NCBI RefSeq assembly: GCF_963677565.1
Contig: NZ_OY781982.1
Span: forward strand, 434,001 to 498,000
Reading direction: 5' to 3'
Origin: an uncultured Draconibacterium sp.
Lineage (GTDB): Bacteria; Bacteroidota; Bacteroidia; Bacteroidales; Prolixibacteraceae
DNA: 64,000 bases
Positions 36,864 to 44,622 of this stretch are shown here, piece after piece (within the stretch, counting starts at the first letter, position 1; each line of letters begins with the position of its first letter). The position numbers and the translations under genes are program-made. A model generated the notes under the pieces. It was not told where the DNA came from. It ran no database searches and saw nothing but the letters and a program-made list of their open reading frames with translations.

Positions 36864-36893
36864 TTACAAACCCCTAAACACAAAACCAATCAT
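36864..36893 (-). CDS. putative leader peptide 2 (9 residues)
   Basis: ATG to TAA encodes MIGFVFRGL inside the loop of the long-range helix. Its start codon is in a 7-bp helix with downstream CAATCAT. It resembles the first mini-ORF (M, I/V, G, F, V/I, F), which is why it is listed. No conservation data are available, so it may be chance. Confidence 0.3.
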   Translation of the reverse strand: MIGFVFRGL

Positions 36894-36924
36894 AAATACA
36901 GAAGTCGCTTTCCCCTTTTAAGTT

Positions 36925-36951
36925 TTACTTATTGAAAATAAAACCAACCAT
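36925..36951 (-). CDS. putative leader peptide 1 (8 residues)
   Basis: ATG to TAA encodes MVGFIFNK. The start codon lies only 11 bases after a -7-like TATATTTG, so it would be nearly leaderless. The stop is eight bases before the 5' arm of the long-range helix, so a ribosome halted at its end would cover that arm. Confidence 0.3.
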   Translation of the reverse strand: MVGFIFNK

Positions 36952-37142
36952 TAAATCAATAGCAAATATAAGGAAATGATTAAAGAAGAAAAGGGGTATA
37001 GAACATAAAATCACTTTTGTGTATACAAAAAGAGCGTGTTTTCCCACAATGGGAAAAACAATATTTATTTGGGAATCGACTATTGAAACAATAATAATGC
37101 AATATTGATTAATGAATTATATTTGCCAAAAATTAGAATATA

Positions 37143-38558
37143 GTGGGAAGAAGAAAAAGAAATAAACCGTTTTACGAAAATGTGCTGATTGAAGATATTG
37201 GTGCGGAAGGAAAAGCTGTTGCTCGAGTTGGCGATGTAGTTGTATTTACAAAACTAGCCATTCCCGGCGATGTTGTTGATTTGCAAGTCACCAAAAAACG
37301 AAAACGTTATCAGGAAGCAATTGTAAAAGAATTTATAACCTACAGCGACGACAGAGCTGAAGCCTTCTGTAAGCACTTCGGAGTTTGTGGCGGATGTAAA
37401 TGGCAAATTCTTCCTTACGAAAAACAGCTGTTTTATAAACAAAAACAGGTTCAGGATCAGCTTTCAAGAATAGGAAAGGTTGAAATACCAAAGATGCTTC
37501 CTATTAGGGGCTCGGAAAAGAACACTTTTTACAGAAATAAGATGGAGTTCACTTTTTCGAACAAACGCTGGTTGAGTTTTGAGGAGATTGAGCGAAGTGA
37601 AGAAATTCAGGATCCTAATGCACTTGGTTTTCACGTACCCGGATTATTCGACAAGGTTGTTAACATTGAAAAATGCTGGTTACAGAACGATCCGTCAAAT
37701 CAAATCCGGAACTTTATATATAATTATGCACTTAAAAATCATCTATCATTCTTTGATATTAGGGAACAGGAAGGATTTTTGAGAACACTTATCATCCGAA
37801 CAAGTTCAACGGGTGAACTAATGGTGATTCTTAGTTTCTTTTACGAAGATGAGCCGGCACGTGAAGCACTATTAAATGCTGTAAAAGAACAATTTCCTGA
37901 AATTACTTCTCTTTTATATGTAATCAACTCAAAAGGAAACGATACCATAACCGACCAGGAGATAAAAGTTTATGCCGGCAAAGATCATATTCTGGAAGAG
38001 ATGGAGGGGCTGCAGTTTAAAATCGGACCTAAAAGTTTCTACCAGACAAACTCAGAACAGGCTTACGAATTGTATAAGATTACTCGTGATTTCGCTGAAT
38101 TAAAGGGAGATGAGGTTGTGTACGATTTGTATACAGGTACCGGTACAATTGCAAATTTTGTGGCTAAAAAAACTAAAAAAGTAATTGGTATTGAATATGT
38201 TCCGGAAGCGATTGAGGATGCAAAATTGAACTCGAAATTGAATAGTATTGAAAATACATCTTTTTTTGCCGGAGATATGAAAGATGTGCTTAATGAAGCG
38301 TTTATACAAGAACATGGCAAACCGGAAGTGGTTATTACAGATCCGCCAAGAGCAGGAATGCATGATGATGTTGTGCAGACAATTTTAAATATGAAGCCCG
38401 GTAAAATTGTTTATGTTAGCTGTAATCCTGCCACTCAGGCACGCGACCTCGCAAGCCTCGATTCATTGTACCAAATTGAGAAAATTCAACCGGTAGATAT
38501 GTTCCCTCATACTCATCACGTTGAAAATGTAGTAATGCTCAGAAAAAGACTTGATTAA
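37143..38558 (+). CDS. rlmD: 23S rRNA (uracil-5-)-methyltransferase, RlmD/RumA type
   Basis: A 471-residue SAM-dependent RNA m5U methyltransferase. The N-terminal TRAM domain (about 8-62) is followed by the iron-sulfur cysteines (CKHFGVCGGCKW, and the later Cys in EKCW), the RNA-contacting domain and the Rossmann methyltransferase with VYDLYTGTGTIANFVA. DPPRAGM and the catalytic cysteine in VYVSCNPATQARDL complete the family signature. The start is GTG: an in-frame TAG lies three codons upstream and the TRAM domain begins within ten residues, so no ATG start fits. E. coli RlmD modifies U1939. RlmC-like specificity is possible since Bacteroidota homologues are hard to separate by eye. The 412-base region to its left holds the ABC-F leader and a small hairpin (37039-37057). 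Confidence 0.9.
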   Translation: MGRRKRNKPFYENVLIEDIGAEGKAVARVGDVVVFTKLAIPGDVVDLQVTKKRKRYQEAIVKEFITYSDDRAEAFCKHFGVCGGCKWQILPYEKQLFYKQKQVQDQLSRIGKVEIPKMLPIRGSEKNTFYRNKMEFTFSNKRWLSFEEIERSEEIQDPNALGFHVPGLFDKVVNIEKCWLQNDPSNQIRNFIYNYALKNHLSFFDIREQEGFLRTLIIRTSSTGELMVILSFFYEDEPAREALLNAVKEQFPEITSLLYVINSKGNDTITDQEIKVYAGKDHILEEMEGLQFKIGPKSFYQTNSEQAYELYKITRDFAELKGDEVVYDLYTGTGTIANFVAKKTKKVIGIEYVPEAIEDAKLNSKLNSIENTSFFAGDMKDVLNEAFIQEHGKPEVVITDPPRAGMHDDVVQTILNMKPGKIVYVSCNPATQARDLASLDSLYQIEKIQPVDMFPHTHHVENVVMLRKRLD

Positions 38559-38702
38559 TTAAGCAAAATGGCCTAACTTGGTAACTCGAAATGCAATTAA
38601 TGGTTGCAAAAATAAGGGTCGTATTAAGAAGCTGGATGCTCTCTTAATATTTAATATGTATAATTTAAACAAGTTTTCTGAAAATCCTAAATTCAAATAA
38701 TT

Positions 38703-40253
38703 ATGAAAAGAGTATTACTTATTCTTATTGCATTTGTTCCAATGTTAGCTTTGGCGCAACAGGAGTGTGTTTATTTTAAGAAAATGGTTAAACTCCAAAC
38801 CGAAAAGACCGATTTAAATACAACACAAAGTGATTTTGGTCCTGCATTCGTTCAAGATGAACTCTGGTACTCGGCATACACCGAAGATGAAATTGAAAAA
38901 TTGAACAGTGGATCGGATAAAAATGTATATTATAATTTGTATTCTTCACCTATCGATTCGAAAGGAAACGTGAAATCCGGACAGACACCGAGGCTTACTG
39001 CTGAAAGCGAAAATTATCATGCGGGGCCGGTTTCTTATTGCGAGGCTACAGGCGAACTGTTTGTAACACTCAGTAATTTTGAAAATCCGGAAATAAGAAA
39101 CAAAGTGTATCAGAAAGCTGATATTCGTTTAAAAATAATTATTGCAAAGAAAATTAATGGCGAATGGCAGAAAACCGGCGAACTACCTTTTAATGATCCA
39201 ACCTATTCTGTTGGTCATCCAAGTGTTACTGCATCGGGCGATACTTTATTCTTTGTTTCGGATATTCCCGGTAAAGGTTTGGGAGGCACTGATATTTATA
39301 TGGCCATCCGCACAAACGGAGCATGGGGAGAAATGCAGAATCTTGGTGATGCTGTAAATACAGATCAAAATGAGATGTTCCCGTTTATTCACAAAGGCAA
39401 ATTTTTAATCTTTTCGTCAAATGGCAGAGGCTCAGGAGAAGACCTGGATATTTATAATGTAGGAATGTTTGGTGGGAACATTACGGGAGTTGCAGAGTTG
39501 ACAGAACTAAATTCGGATGGTGATGATTTTGGTTTTGTAATTCATCCTGAAGAAGAAATTGGGTACTACTGCTCGAATAAAGATGGAGGAATGGGCAGCG
39601 ATGATATCTACAAAGTTCTGCTTGAAAAACAAGGCTCTTATGATCTGGAACTAATTGTGATGGACAAAAAGACAATGAAACCAGTAAGGGATGCAAAAAT
39701 TTCTTTTGGAGGAGTTGCAAAATTACTTGCCGGTATATTGTTTAAGCAAGCACTTGAAAAAGATAAATCATATACAGTAGCTACAAACATTGATGGTTAC
39801 ATGAACGATTCAAAGACCATTTCCACTGTAGGAAAACCTTTCGGTGTTATTCGCGATACCTTGTGGGTTGAGAAAGTAGAAGTGGGGCAGAAGTTCGTTA
39901 TGGAGAATATTTATTATGATTTTGATAAATGGGATATTCTACCAGAATCAGAAACAGAACTCGATAAATTGGTAAAAGTGATGAATGACAATCCTGATTG
40001 GAAAGTAGAATTGGGATCTCACACCGATAGTCGTGGTAGCGATGCGTATAACAAAATACTTAGTCAGAAACGTTCCGACTCGGCTGTAGGTTATATAGTT
40101 AGCAAAGGAATTGATTCGGATAGAATAACTGCTATGGGATATGGAGAAACTCAATTGGTAAACAAATGTGATGATGGAGTTCCTTGTTCAGCTGAAGAAC
40201 ACCGTAAAAACCGTAGAACTGAATTTAAGATTCTTGAAATGAATGAAGATTAA
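38703..40253 (+). CDS. OmpA family protein with PD40/WD40-like repeats
   Basis: A 516-residue envelope protein with a signal peptide (MKRVLLILIAFVPMLALAQ). Residues about 45-300 contain PD40 beta-propeller repeats (TLFFVSDIPGKGLGGTDIYM, FLIFSSNGRGSGEDLDIYN, IGYYCSNKDGGMGSDDIYKV). A carboxypeptidase-regulatory-like stretch follows (LELIVMDKKTMKPVRDAKISF), and the last 115 residues form an OmpA C-terminal peptidoglycan-binding domain (YDFDKWDILPESETELDKL, SHTDSRGSDAYNKILSQKRS). The layout is close to that of T9SS PorE but lacks the N-terminal TPR segment, so PorE identity is not claimed. It probably ties an outer-membrane complex to the cell wall. It is monocistronic and ends at a strong hairpin. 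Confidence 0.88.
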   Translation: MKRVLLILIAFVPMLALAQQECVYFKKMVKLQTEKTDLNTTQSDFGPAFVQDELWYSAYTEDEIEKLNSGSDKNVYYNLYSSPIDSKGNVKSGQTPRLTAESENYHAGPVSYCEATGELFVTLSNFENPEIRNKVYQKADIRLKIIIAKKINGEWQKTGELPFNDPTYSVGHPSVTASGDTLFFVSDIPGKGLGGTDIYMAIRTNGAWGEMQNLGDAVNTDQNEMFPFIHKGKFLIFSSNGRGSGEDLDIYNVGMFGGNITGVAELTELNSDGDDFGFVIHPEEEIGYYCSNKDGGMGSDDIYKVLLEKQGSYDLELIVMDKKTMKPVRDAKISFGGVAKLLAGILFKQALEKDKSYTVATNIDGYMNDSKTISTVGKPFGVIRDTLWVEKVEVGQKFVMENIYYDFDKWDILPESETELDKLVKVMNDNPDWKVELGSHTDSRGSDAYNKILSQKRSDSAVGYIVSKGIDSDRITAMGYGETQLVNKCDDGVPCSAEEHRKNRRTEFKILEMNED

Positions 40254-40270
40254 TAAGTAAATATTTCATA

Positions 40271-40299
40271 AAAAAAGGCCGGTAAAACCGGCCTTTTTT
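40271..40299. terminator. strong bidirectional terminator
   Basis: The perfect 13-bp arms AAAAAAGGCCGGT/ACCGGCCTTTTTT with loop AAA lie between the convergent OmpA and Lrp-type genes. The stop codon of the Lrp-type gene falls at its edge. Confidence 0.95.
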
Positions 40300-40783
40300 A
40301 TTTTATAGGAACTTGTCGTTTAAAGTCCATTTCAAGCGAGATAAATGTTTCAGTTCGGGCTATTCCTTCAATATCCTGAAGTTGCTCATCAATCAGGCGT
40401 TTTAAATGCTTATTTGTTTTTGTTTGTATTTTAACAAAAATGGCATAAGCCCCCGTTGTGTAATGACATTCAACTACTTCAGGAATATTCCTCAAAGCTT
40501 CAGCCACTTGTGTGTGGTATTTTGCTTTATCAAGGTAAATTCCCATATAAGCGCAGGTATTGTACCCTAATTTCTGTGGGCTCACAACAAATTCACTCCC
40601 GTGTACAACTCCAATATTAAGTAGTCGCTGAACACGTTGATGAATAGCTGCTCCTGAAACTCCACATTCGCGGGCAACTTCTAAGAAAGGAATTCGGGCG
40701 TTTTTTGTAATAAGCTTTAATATTTTTTCGTCCAGCTCATCAATATCAGCCGGTCTTTCTTCTAAATAATCATTCGACTTCAT
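40298..40783 (-). CDS. Lrp/AsnC family transcriptional regulator (copy 2)
   Basis: A 161-residue regulator: AsnC-type winged helix (IDELDEKILKLITKNARIPF, VARECGVSGAAIHQRVQRL) plus RAM domain (VECHYTTGAYAIFVKIQTKT, TETFISLEMDFKRQVP). A start 13 codons further upstream exists, but the chosen ATG (MKSNDYLEE) leads directly into the family N-terminus and follows a -7-like TACATTTG (minus strand, 40827-40820) at a reasonable distance. It is the paralogue of the Lrp-type gene near amt, with several identical blocks of 8-15 residues. The effector and targets are unknown. The neighbour to its left on the map is convergent and unrelated, so it probably acts on distant genes. Confidence 0.92.
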   Translation of the reverse strand: MKSNDYLEERPADIDELDEKILKLITKNARIPFLEVARECGVSGAAIHQRVQRLLNIGVVHGSEFVVSPQKLGYNTCAYMGIYLDKAKYHTQVAEALRNIPEVVECHYTTGAYAIFVKIQTKTNKHLKRLIDEQLQDIEGIARTETFISLEMDFKRQVPIK

Positions 40784-40930
40784 GTTTCTAATCTTCTGAG
40801 TTAGTTTCAAATTATAGAACAAATGTAGGCAAAAATCACAATTATTAATCTGAGATGCTAAAAAACATATAATTGCTTACAGATCGTAAGTATCAGATTA
40901 TTTGGAAGATAGTAAATCCAACTAAAAAAA

Positions 40931-42250
40931 TCAGCTGTGCTTTCCGATTTTTCGGAAATCAGAGCCTGTTGGTTCTTGAAATACTCGTAACTCAAACTCA
41001 GGAATTACAGCAAAAATATGATCGAAAATATCGGCCTGAATAGCTTCATAGTTGGCCCATGCCTGATCGTTGCTAAACACATATATTTCTATCGGCAAAC
41101 CTCTGCCCACAGGTGCCAGCTGTCTAACCAAAAACGTAAGGTCTTGTTTGATTTTTGGATGTTGATGCAAGTACACTTCCAGGTACTTTCTGAAAATACC
41201 GATATTTGTTTGATGACGACCACTAATAAAGTCTTCATCTGTCAGGTTCTTTCCTTTATTATATTCTTTTAACTCGCGCTCTTTCTCTACCACGTAATCC
41301 CGAATGAGATCGAATTTCTCAAAGCGCCCCAGCATTTCAGTATCACAAAATTTAATGGTATTTGTGTCAATTGACACCGAACGTTTTATGCGCCGGCCTC
41401 CCGACTCTTCCATTCCTTTCCAGTTATAAAACGATTCGGAAACCAATGCATATGTAGGAATGGTTGAAATAGTTTTATCCCAGTTCTGCACTTTTACAGT
41501 GTTCAAAGTAATATCAATTACAGTACCATCGGCCTTATGACTGGGCATTTCAATCCAATCGCCAATTTTAACCATATCGTTTGCCGATAATTGAATCGAC
41601 GCTACAAACCCGAGTATAGTATCGCGGAATACCAATAATAAAACAGCAGCCATTGCTCCAAGACCCGCCAGCAAAACCGTTGGATCTTTTTCGAGCAAAA
41701 TTGAAATTGCAAGAATGCCGGCCATAAAGAATACAAATATCTTCACCAGTTGAACATACCCCTTCATGGAGCGGTGATGCGCATATTCTGTGGTGTTATA
41801 TATTTCAAGCCCTGCATTTAATATGGCATTGGTTACATAAACTATAATGACGGTAAAATACAATCGCGCCATTTTCAACAAAATAGCAGTCAGTCCCCAG
41901 TAGTAATCCTGCGATAGGGCTTTATACACTTCAGGATCAAGCTCACTCAGCTCTTGATGAATATTTGGATAAGAAAAATCGGCAGTATAGTATAGAATAA
42001 AAGCCGGAACCAAATGCGCCACCCCCATAAAAACTTTGTTTCGTACTAAAATATCATCCCACTCTGTTTTTGTTCGGGAGGCAATCCGCTGAACGATCTT
42101 CAAAAATATTTTACGCGTTACAAAATGGGCAAACCAGGCCACAAAAATAATGAGCACTATACAAATGAAAGCCGCTGCCGGCTTTGCAAAAAACTCAATA
42201 GTTCCAAATTCGCGGATATGTTCCAGCAAATAGCTGTAAATAATATTCAT
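40931..42250 (-). CDS. mechanosensitive ion channel, MscS family
   Basis: A 439-residue inner-membrane channel. About five N-terminal hydrophobic segments lead to the pore-lining helix (VLLAGLGAMAAVLLLVFRDTILGFVASIQL) with its Gly/Ala packing pattern. Then comes the cytoplasmic beta domain (DMVKIGDWIEMP, GTVIDITLNTVKVQNWDKTI, STIPTYALVSESFYNW) and the C-terminal alpha/beta cage. The YGxxG-like extra helices and the length fit the larger YbdG/YnaI-like branch, not minimal MscS. It releases solutes on hypo-osmotic shock. It is a single gene 147 bases upstream of the start of Lrp copy 2, with no obvious shared transcript. Confidence 0.92.
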   Translation of the reverse strand: MNIIYSYLLEHIREFGTIEFFAKPAAAFICIVLIIFVAWFAHFVTRKIFLKIVQRIASRTKTEWDDILVRNKVFMGVAHLVPAFILYYTADFSYPNIHQELSELDPEVYKALSQDYYWGLTAILLKMARLYFTVIIVYVTNAILNAGLEIYNTTEYAHHRSMKGYVQLVKIFVFFMAGILAISILLEKDPTVLLAGLGAMAAVLLLVFRDTILGFVASIQLSANDMVKIGDWIEMPSHKADGTVIDITLNTVKVQNWDKTISTIPTYALVSESFYNWKGMEESGGRRIKRSVSIDTNTIKFCDTEMLGRFEKFDLIRDYVVEKERELKEYNKGKNLTDEDFISGRHQTNIGIFRKYLEVYLHQHPKIKQDLTFLVRQLAPVGRGLPIEIYVFSNDQAWANYEAIQADIFDHIFAVIPEFELRVFQEPTGSDFRKIGKHS

Positions 42251-42489
42251 TCTAATAAAAGTGTTTAATTAGTTAAACGTTAATAACCGTACTTCACAAA
42301 ATTTTTCGTTAACGGTTTCGTCAATTTATTCATTTAATCTTAACAGTATAACAGAAGAGCAATTCATTACTATACAAATCTGAATAAAAATTTAGAACTT
42401 GAAATCGTTTTCAGAAAAGTTAATGCATAAGTCATAATTTGATTTTTTCTTTATCCTTATTTTCATCAAAAATAATAAACGAACATAAA

Positions 42490-43764
42490 ATGAAGTTGAA
42501 GTTTTCTTTTATTCTATTAATAATCCCCTTTTTTACTTTCGCTCAGCCCAAATTCGGCAGCTATTTTAAAGATAAAACCCTGCGTTTTGATTTTCTTTTG
42601 GGCGGCAACAGCAAAGAGGTTGTTGTATACCCGCAACAAATGAAAGAAGAACCGTTTTGGGGCGGATCGAAAACGAACCTGATTGATGTGTTTAATTACG
42701 GAAGTTATCGCTACCGCGTTTTCGACATTAAAACCGACGAGCTGATTTACAGCAAAGGTTTTAGCACGCTTTTTCAGGAATGGCAAACCACTGCCGATGC
42801 TAAAATAAACAACAAAACCTTTTACCAGGCTGCGCTTATTCCCTACCCAAAACACAATGTACGACTAGAAATTGATGCCCGGCAATGGGACGGAACATTC
42901 AAAACCATTTTTAAAACAGAAATCGATCCGAAAGATTATTTCATTTTAAGGGAGGATACGCCTGACTTTGAAACAAAAGACATTGTAAAAAACGGCAATC
43001 CGGCAAAAAAGGTGGATATTGCAATTCTGGCCGAAGGTTACACCGCTGCCGAAATGCAGGATTTTTATGATGATGCAGCAAAAGTTTCGGGGTATTTATT
43101 CAACACCGAGCCTTTTAAATCGGAGAAAGCAAACTTTAATGTACATGCTGTTTTTGCTCCTTCCGCAGATTCGGGAACCGACGTTCCGGGCGAACACATT
43201 TACAAAAACACTTATTTTAATACCAGCTATTACACCTTCGATTTGCCGCGCTACCTTACCACTGCCGATATGAAAACAGTTTACGATGCAGCGGCCAGCG
43301 TTCCGTACGATCAGATTTATGTTTTGGTAAATACCGAACGTTACGGCGGCGGCGGAATTTACAATTTTGTTACGGTTTGCACAGCCGACAATGAACTGAC
43401 TCCGAAAACTTTTGTACACGAATTTGGCCATGGCTTTGGCGGATTGGGAGACGAATATTACAACTCGGCCGTGGCGTACGAAGATTTCTACAACCTTGAA
43501 ATTGAACCATGGGAACCCAACATTACCACTTTGGTTGATTTTGATAAGAAATGGAAAAATATGATTGACGAAGATACCCCCGTTCCAACTCCACGAAAAG
43601 CCAAATACAAAAATACGGTTGGAGTTTATGAAGGAGGCGGTTACATGGCTGAAGGAATTTACAGCCCGCACATCGACTGCCGAATGAACACCAATGAAGC
43701 AGAAGGTTTTTGCCCGGTTTGCCAGGAAGCTATACGGAAAGTAATTCGCTTTTATTCGGAATAA
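42490..43764 (+). CDS. exported M64-type (IgA peptidase family) zinc metallopeptidase
   Basis: A 424-residue secreted protein. The chosen ATG starts the signal peptide MKLKFSFILLIIPFFTFAQ. A longer frame adds 17 residues before it without improving the signal. Residues about 20-150 form a beta-rich N-terminal domain, and the rest matches peptidase M64: VDIAILAEGYTAAEMQDFY, then the zinc site HEFGHGFGGLGDE with H310, E311 and H314 (D321 is a candidate third ligand), and a C-terminal Cys-rich CRMNTNEAEGFCPVCQEAI. M64 was named for a gut IgA protease, but environmental homologues are widespread and their substrates are mostly unknown. It is followed by the 41-bp tandem repeat. Confidence 0.88.
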   Translation: MKLKFSFILLIIPFFTFAQPKFGSYFKDKTLRFDFLLGGNSKEVVVYPQQMKEEPFWGGSKTNLIDVFNYGSYRYRVFDIKTDELIYSKGFSTLFQEWQTTADAKINNKTFYQAALIPYPKHNVRLEIDARQWDGTFKTIFKTEIDPKDYFILREDTPDFETKDIVKNGNPAKKVDIAILAEGYTAAEMQDFYDDAAKVSGYLFNTEPFKSEKANFNVHAVFAPSADSGTDVPGEHIYKNTYFNTSYYTFDLPRYLTTADMKTVYDAAASVPYDQIYVLVNTERYGGGGIYNFVTVCTADNELTPKTFVHEFGHGFGGLGDEYYNSAVAYEDFYNLEIEPWEPNITTLVDFDKKWKNMIDEDTPVPTPRKAKYKNTVGVYEGGGYMAEGIYSPHIDCRMNTNEAEGFCPVCQEAIRKVIRFYSE

Positions 43765-43774
43765 AATAAGTAGC

Positions 43775-44020
43775 TCCACAGCCGTGGAGATGAAAATAAA
43801 TTCTCAAAACGGTGTTCCACAGCCGTGGAGAAGTAAATGAATTTTCAAAATGGTTCTCCACAACCGTGGAGACGAAAATAAGTTTTCGAAATGGAGCTCC
43901 ACAACCGTGAAAATGAAAATAGATTTTCAAAACGGAGTTCCAGAACCGTGGAAACGAAAATAGATTATCAAAATGAGCCTCCACAAATGTGGAGAAAAGA
44001 AATAGATCAATTTTCTGTCA
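43775..44020. repeat. six tandem 41-bp repeats, each with a hairpin
   Basis: Unit starts are at 43775, 43816, 43857, 43898, 43939 and 43980, exactly 41 bases apart. Each unit begins TCCACnnCCGTGGA (arms TCCAC/GTGGA around four bases, often one pair longer) and continues with an A-rich tail (GAAAATAnATTnTCAAAA). Copies differ by substitutions only, and the last copy decays after about 30 bases. Because the unit is not a multiple of three, an open minus-strand frame through it cycles reading frames and gives related peptide blocks, which is not taken as a gene. It fills the gap between the M64 gene and a bidirectional terminator. Confidence 0.95.
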
Positions 44021-44030
44021 GTAGAAAACA

Positions 44031-44069
44031 AAAAAAGCGGATGAGCTAAACAACTCATCCGCTTTTTTT
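44031..44069. terminator. bidirectional terminator
   Basis: AAAAAAGCGGATGAG and CTCATCCGCTTTTTT pair around an eight-base loop, with A and T runs outside. It serves the M64 gene (+) after the repeat array and the DUF6249 gene (-). Confidence 0.93.
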
Positions 44070-44085
44070 ATAATCTTTTCTTTTA

Positions 44086-44412
44086 CTATTCTTTCTTCTT
44101 CAATAGTTTTGAAGTAATAAAGTAAGCTACTATTAAACCAACACCTCCAAGAACCAGGATTGCTGTAAAGAAAGCAACAACCTCATCCATTACATTTGAT
44201 AGTGCATAACCAACAACTACTCCTAATCCTACCGCGATTAAAAAGATTCCCCACTTAACAAGTGATAACTGCGAGCATTCACCTTTAAATATTCCGGCAT
44301 CGAGCCCTTTTTCTACCAGCGCCAGGCGCTCTTTTGTACGTGTTGTCCAGTAAACGTATAAGATGGCAAAGATTGCCAGAAAAAAACCGATTGGTACAAA
44401 TAATCCTTCCAT
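44086..44412 (-). CDS. DUF6249-type small membrane protein, ECF-controlled
   Basis: A 108-residue protein with three hydrophobic segments (about 4-20, 52-72, 78-100). The short cytoplasmic-type stretch RTKERLALVEKGLDAGIFKGE between the first two is the recognisable DUF6249 pattern. It ends in a Lys-rich tail (KLLKKKE). The function is unknown. It is divergent from an ECF sigma factor gene and carries the same promoter motif (GTAAC-N16-CGTC), so it is probably a direct target of that sigma factor and part of one envelope-response module with the sigma/anti-sigma pair. Confidence 0.8.
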   Translation of the reverse strand: MEGLFVPIGFFLAIFAILYVYWTTRTKERLALVEKGLDAGIFKGECSQLSLVKWGIFLIAVGLGVVVGYALSNVMDEVVAFFTAILVLGGVGLIVAYFITSKLLKKKE

Positions 44413-44456
44413 GATATTAAATTTTAAATTGTTTTTATTTCTGTTTTCGCTCTTTT

Positions 44457-44481
44457 GACGCCACCATGTTTCTGCGGTTAC
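44457..44481 (-). promoter_or_regulatory. ECF-type promoter of the DUF6249 gene
   Basis: On the minus strand GTAAC, a 16-base spacer, then CGTC. The elements and spacing are identical to the promoter facing the sigma factor gene. The expected start is about 35-40 bases before the DUF6249 start codon. Confidence 0.7.
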
Positions 44482-44587
44482 AACTTTTCGAATATTTTTT
44501 CAAAAAAAATTTTTCTCCTATATATAATAGTGTTAAAAATGTTTTTGGCGTGCTATACCAAAATTTCTTTTTTTTTCTTTTTAACTT

Positions 44588-44612
44588 GTAACCTGCAAAG
44601 TGTATTTACGTC
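44588..44612 (+). promoter_or_regulatory. ECF-type autoregulatory promoter of the sigma factor gene
   Basis: GTAAC, a 16-base spacer, then CGTC, ten bases before the chosen start codon. GTAAC/CGTC is a typical ECF -35/-10 pair. The position supports the short start, because the longer frame would run straight through this promoter. Confidence 0.7.
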
Positions 44613-44622
44613 AAAAGGACAG

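Larger units (their letters stand above)
36793..36970 (-). ncRNA. candidate structured leader / attenuator (or small RNA) upstream of the ABC-F gene
   Basis: Reading the minus strand: a -7-like TATATTTG (36970-36963), two mini-ORFs, then a long-range helix P1 of 11 bp (36917-36907 with 36831-36821, AAGGGGAAAGC/GCTTTCCCCTT). Inside it is helix P2 of 7 bp (36893-36887 with 36858-36852), which traps the start codon of the second mini-ORF. The 3' arm of P1 can instead pair as CCCTTCC with GGGAGGG (36825-36819 with 36809-36803), followed by UA and U8: a terminator that excludes part of P1. A smaller hairpin TACCC/GGGTA can form before the same U8. The transcript could therefore be an attenuated mRNA leader or a stand-alone RNA. 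Seen: the pairings. Inferred: the function. Confidence 0.5.

Noticed and set aside
36821..36917. 6S RNA or SRP RNA in the ABC-F leader
   Set aside because: The nested helices recall 6S RNA, but the central bubble, length and conserved bases do not fit, and no SRP GGAA-type tetraloop is present.
38703..40253. PorE-type T9SS component
   Set aside because: The PD40, regulatory-like and OmpA domains fit, but the N-terminal TPR region expected for PorE is missing.
43096..43779. 227-codon minus-strand ORF over the M64 peptidase gene
   Set aside because: It lies opposite the zinc-site region of a convincing peptidase and shows no recognisable domain.
43730..43984. Minus-strand 84-codon ORF with repeated blocks of Phe/His/Arg-rich peptide
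   Set aside because: It is the translation of the 41-bp repeat, whose period is not a multiple of three, and it runs into the M64 gene antisense. There is no start context or family resemblance.
43775..44020. Possible CRISPR array
   Set aside because: The whole 41-bp unit is repeated, so there are no unique spacers, and no cas genes are present.
44455..44622. Longer N-terminus for the ECF sigma factor
   Set aside because: It would be translated through the GTAAC-N16-CGTC promoter and gives a Phe/Lys-rich stretch foreign to sigma factors.
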